64,000 bases of DNA from Pseudomonadota bacterium (GTDB lineage Bacteria > Myxococcota_A > Polyangia > GCA-2747355): positions 124,001 to 188,000 of the forward strand of contig JADJTL010000001.1 of assembly GCA_016711215.1 (NCBI GenBank). The letters are read 5' to 3'. Below the pieces are notes generated by a model that saw only the letters and a list, made by a program, of their open reading frames with translations, did not search any database and was not told where the DNA came from. Each line of letters opens with the position of its first letter. The first letter of the stretch is position 1. Positions 61,406-64,000 of this stretch are shown piece by piece. The position numbers and the translations under genes were made by a program.

Positions 61406-61918
61406 TCAATGGCCCCCGAGCGGCGCGGCCGCCGCTTGCCTGCGGCCCCTGCGTCGCCCCGCCCGCGGGCTGCTGGTCATCGTCGTCGGCCCATCGAGCA
61501 CCAGGTGCGGCGCGAGCAAGCGGAGCGTGACCCGGCCGATGCCGCGCACCCGTCGCAGCGCCGCCACGCTGCGGAAGGGGCGCCGGGCGCGGGCGCGAAG
61601 GATGCGGCTGGCCAGCGCCGGTCCGATACGCGGTAGCCAGTCGAGTTGCTCCGCCGTCGCGGTGTTGAGGTTGACCACGGCAGTGGGCGTGGGCGTGGGC
61701 GCGGGCGTGGGCGCGGGCGTGGGCGTGGGCGTGGGCGACGGGGAGCTCGTCTTCGGCGCGCTCGTAGCTCGGCCGGCTCGGGAAGGGCGGGCCTGCGCGG
61801 CCGGGGCGAAGGCGAGGGCGAAGGCGAGGCTGAAGGCGAGGGCGAAGGCCAGGGCGAAGGCGAGGCCGAAGAGGACGACGACCAGACGACGAAGCGAGGG
61901 CTTGGCGGTGGGGCGCAT
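61406..61918 (-). CDS. ComEA-like helix-hairpin-helix protein with repetitive N-terminus
   Basis: 170 residues from an ATG at 61918. The signal or membrane segment is made of repeated Leu-Ala-Phe-Ala units, which in DNA are 12-bp repeats. A linker of Thr-Pro/Ala-Pro repeats (GC-rich 6-bp units) follows, then a single HhH DNA-binding domain: VVNLNTATAEQLDWLPRIG, RPFRSVAALRRVRGIG, like ComEA. It is probably an exported or membrane-attached DNA-binding protein for DNA uptake, but the other competence genes are absent from the window. The last ~25 residues are basic and Gly/Ala-rich. GAGG lies 11 bases before the ATG. Confidence 0.8.
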   Translation of the reverse strand: MRPTAKPSLRRLVVVLFGLAFALAFALAFSLAFALAFAPAAQARPSRAGRATSAPKTSSPSPTPTPTPAPTPAPTPTPTAVVNLNTATAEQLDWLPRIGPALASRILRARARRPFRSVAALRRVRGIGRVTLRLLAPHLVLDGPTTMTSSPRAGRRRGRRQAAAAPLGGH

Positions 61919-62133
61919 CCCGATCCCACCTCGCAAGACCTGGGCCGCGCGCTAAGGCCTTGAGCGCGCGACCTGCGCCTCGCTGCGGGACCGCGAAATC
62001 CGGTCGACCGGTCCGGCCCACCGGCGCGCCGCCGGGGCGCCGGCCGAGCGCTGGACGCCAGCCGTCAGTCGCGTTTCGCGACCCGTTCTGTGGTAAGAGA
62101 CCGGCGGCCCAAGGGGGGCCGAGGGAGATCGCC

Positions 62134-63372
62134 ATGGCGCGGGAGAAGAGGGTCGTGCTCGCCTACAGCGGCGGGCTGGACACGTCAGTCATCCTCAAGG
62201 TTCTGGTGCAGCAGGGCTATGACGTGGTGGCCTTTGCCGCCAACGTTGGACAGGCGGACGATTTCACGCAGCTCGTCGCTCGCGCCAAGGCGATCGGCGC
62301 GAGCGCCGTGCGCGTCGACGACCTGCGCAGCGAGTTCGTCACCGACTTCATCTTCCCGACGATCGCCAGCAACGCCCTCTATGAGAACCGCTACCTGCTC
62401 GGCACCTCGCTGGCCCGACCGCTGATCGCGCGCCGTCAGGTCGAGGTCGCGCTCGAAGAGGGCGCGCAGAGCGTGGCCCACGGGGCGACGGGGAAGGGCA
62501 ACGATCAGGTCCGTTTCGAGCTGGCCTTCGCCGCCCTGGCGCCGCAGCTCGAGGTGATCGCGCCGTGGAAGGACCGCAGCTTCCTCGAGCGCTTCAAGGG
62601 ACGCAGCGATCTCTTGCACTTCGCGCGTGAGCACGCCATCCCGGTCGAGGCGACGTTGGCGAAGCCCTACAGCAATGACGAGAACCTGCTGCACATCAGC
62701 CACGAGGCTGGGGTGCTCGAGGATCCGAGCTGGACGCCCGACGAGGGCATGTTCCGCCGCACGGTCGCGCCCGAGCAGGCGCCCGACAGCGCGGAGCACG
62801 TCGAGCTGGAGTTCAAGGACGCGCGTCCCGTGCGGCTGACACTGCGCGAGGGTGGGGCGAGCTATGAGGAGCCCTTGGCGCTCTTCGCCGCGCTCAACGA
62901 GCTCGGGCGCAAGCACGGCATTGGTCGCGTCGACATGGTCGAGAATCGCTTCGTCGGCATCAAGTCGCGCGGCGTCTACGAGACGCCCGGCGGCTCGATC
63001 CTGCATCACGCGCTGCGCGACGTCGAAGGTATCGCGATGGACCGTGAGGTCCTGCACCTGCGCGACATGTTGGCGCCGAAGCTGGCCGAGCTGATCTACA
63101 ACGGCTTCTGGTACAGCCCCGAGGCGGACTTCCTGCGGGCCGCGTTCGCTCAGTCGCAGCGGCTGATCGACGGCAGCGTGCGGCTCAAGCTCTACAAGGG
63201 CAACGTGATCGTGGAGGGTCGCGAGTCGCGCAGCTCGCTCTACAACCGCGAGCTGGCCTCGATGGACGTCGCCGGCGGCTACGATCAGGTCGACGCCAGC
63301 GGCTTTATTCGTCTCAACGCGCTGCGCCTGCGCGCGCACAAGCTGATATTGCGCGATCCGAGCCCGCGATGA
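62134..63372 (+). CDS. argG: Argininosuccinate synthase
   Basis: Joins citrulline and aspartate using ATP in arginine biosynthesis. 412 residues. The PP-loop is VVLAYSGGLDTSV (Ser12-Ser18). Other typical parts are YLLGTSLARPLIA, HGATGKGNDQVRFE, and late KLYKGNVIVEGRES. ATG at 62134 with GAGGGAG seven bases upstream; the frame stays open further upstream but does not resemble ArgG. Its stop overlaps argH (ATGA), so the two are coupled. Confidence 0.97.
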   Translation: MAREKRVVLAYSGGLDTSVILKVLVQQGYDVVAFAANVGQADDFTQLVARAKAIGASAVRVDDLRSEFVTDFIFPTIASNALYENRYLLGTSLARPLIARRQVEVALEEGAQSVAHGATGKGNDQVRFELAFAALAPQLEVIAPWKDRSFLERFKGRSDLLHFAREHAIPVEATLAKPYSNDENLLHISHEAGVLEDPSWTPDEGMFRRTVAPEQAPDSAEHVELEFKDARPVRLTLREGGASYEEPLALFAALNELGRKHGIGRVDMVENRFVGIKSRGVYETPGGSILHHALRDVEGIAMDREVLHLRDMLAPKLAELIYNGFWYSPEADFLRAAFAQSQRLIDGSVRLKLYKGNVIVEGRESRSSLYNRELASMDVAGGYDQVDASGFIRLNALRLRAHKLILRDPSPR

Positions 63373-64000
63373 GCCAGGTGAGCCGCCTGTGGGATAAGGG
63401 CGAGCCGCTCGACGCGCGCATCGCGCGCTTCACCGTCGGCCGCGACCCCGAGTTGGACCGCCAGCTCATCGCCTACGACGCGCTCGCCAGCGCGGCGCAC
63501 GCGACGATGCTGCGCAAGATCGGGGTGCTCGGCGCCGATGAGCTGAGCGGGTTGCTGCGCGAGCTGGCCGGCTGCGCCGCCGAGGCGCGCCGCGGCACGT
63601 TCGGTGTCGCCCCGGACGAGGAGGACGGCCACACGGCACTCGAGAACCGCCTGACCGCGCGGCTCGGCGACGCCGGGCGCCGCGTCCATACCGGTCGCAG
63701 CCGCAACGACCAGGTGATCGCCGCGCTGCGTTTGTGGGCGCGCGAGCGGCTGATCGAGTTGACCGACCGGCTGCTCGAGCTCGTCGACCAGCTCCTGCTG
63801 CTCGCCGAGGCGCAGCGCGAGACGACGATGCCGGGCTACACCCACACGCGGCAGGCGATGCCCTCGACGCTCGGCCACTTCTTCGCCGCGCATGCCGAGG
63901 GTCTGCTCGACGCGCTGCCATGGATCCGCACGGCCTTCGCCCACGTCGACCGCAGTCCGCTCGGCAGCGCTTCGGGCTACGGCGTAGCGCTCCCCCTCGA
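63369..64000 (+). CDS. argH: Argininosuccinate lyase, N-terminal part
   Basis: Partial at the window edge: about 210 residues visible. It splits argininosuccinate into arginine and fumarate. Starts SRLWDKGEPLDARIARFTVG; then EEDGHTALENRLTARLG, the HTGRSRNDQV signature, and TTMPGYTHTRQAMPSTLGH, all standard. ATG overlaps the argG stop by four bases (ATGA). The C-terminal GSSxMPxKxNP signature loop lies beyond base 64000. Confidence 0.96.
   Translation, partial: MSQVSRLWDKGEPLDARIARFTVGRDPELDRQLIAYDALASAAHATMLRKIGVLGADELSGLLRELAGCAAEARRGTFGVAPDEEDGHTALENRLTARLGDAGRRVHTGRSRNDQVIAALRLWARERLIELTDRLLELVDQLLLLAEAQRETTMPGYTHTRQAMPSTLGHFFAAHAEGLLDALPWIRTAFAHVDRSPLGSASGYGVALPL

Noticed and set aside
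62185..63339. 384-residue minus-strand frame opposite argG
   Set aside because: A mirror frame caused by codon bias in argG; no domain and no ribosome-binding site.

Overview
The window is very GC-rich (roughly 70% by eye) and reads as a chromosome segment of a deltaproteobacterium-like organism, most likely in Myxococcota or a relative. This is inferred from a PknB-type kinase with a PEGA tail next to a TPR protein, PilZ proteins including a PilZ-Hsp70 fusion, many lipoproteins with GC-rich Ala/Arg-biased coding, a UPF0182 membrane protein, and a GTTCAG half-site in the lexA promoter that resembles the operator described for Myxococcus LexA. No 16S rRNA or other decisive marker is present.

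Layout. 1-32 kb is ordinary chromosome: lexA; a kinase/TPR/lipoprotein run; a SpoIID-like protein; tRNA-Leu; a parvulin; a Kef-type antiporter facing pyruvate kinase; a two-domain M16 peptidase; two CPBP proteases; a zinc-ribbon protein with a histone-H1-like tail; a two-component system; a UPF0182 gene split by one in-frame TAA; exported proteins; a PilZ protein; gltX; a family 2 glycosyltransferase; and a tmRNA gene flanked by two different tandem repeats.

33-46 kb is an accessory island. It holds decayed transposases (IS91-like Y2, IS200-like Y1, IS1634-like DDE, an integrase N-terminus), a Fic C-terminal stub, a DUF6036-like nucleotidyltransferase stub, a low-GC deaminase-toxin/WD40 pair, a 1.07-kb tandem duplication of a nucleotidyltransferase/small-protein module, and a minus-strand run with an M91-type metallopeptidase and a possible His/Cys (caspase-fold-like) protein. 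Several junctions carry one repeat family of about 200-245 bp. Full copies begin at GAAC, contain three hairpins (8- or 9-nt loops in the two simple ones) and end in ATATTAACCCGGGTCGGGAAC or close variants. This family is the best candidate here for an undescribed mobile or cassette-like element.

46-64 kb returns to chromosome: HrpB helicase, an FNR-like reductase, 20 perfect 11-bp repeats upstream of the PilZ-Hsp70 gene, a deoxyhypusine-synthase-like enzyme, glutaredoxin with a beta-lactamase-fold protein, a translationally coupled ATPase/small protein/acyl-CoA carboxyltransferase operon, a MenH-like hydrolase, a ComEA-like HhH protein, and argG-argH. All calls come from reading the sequence and from memory of protein families; no database search was run.
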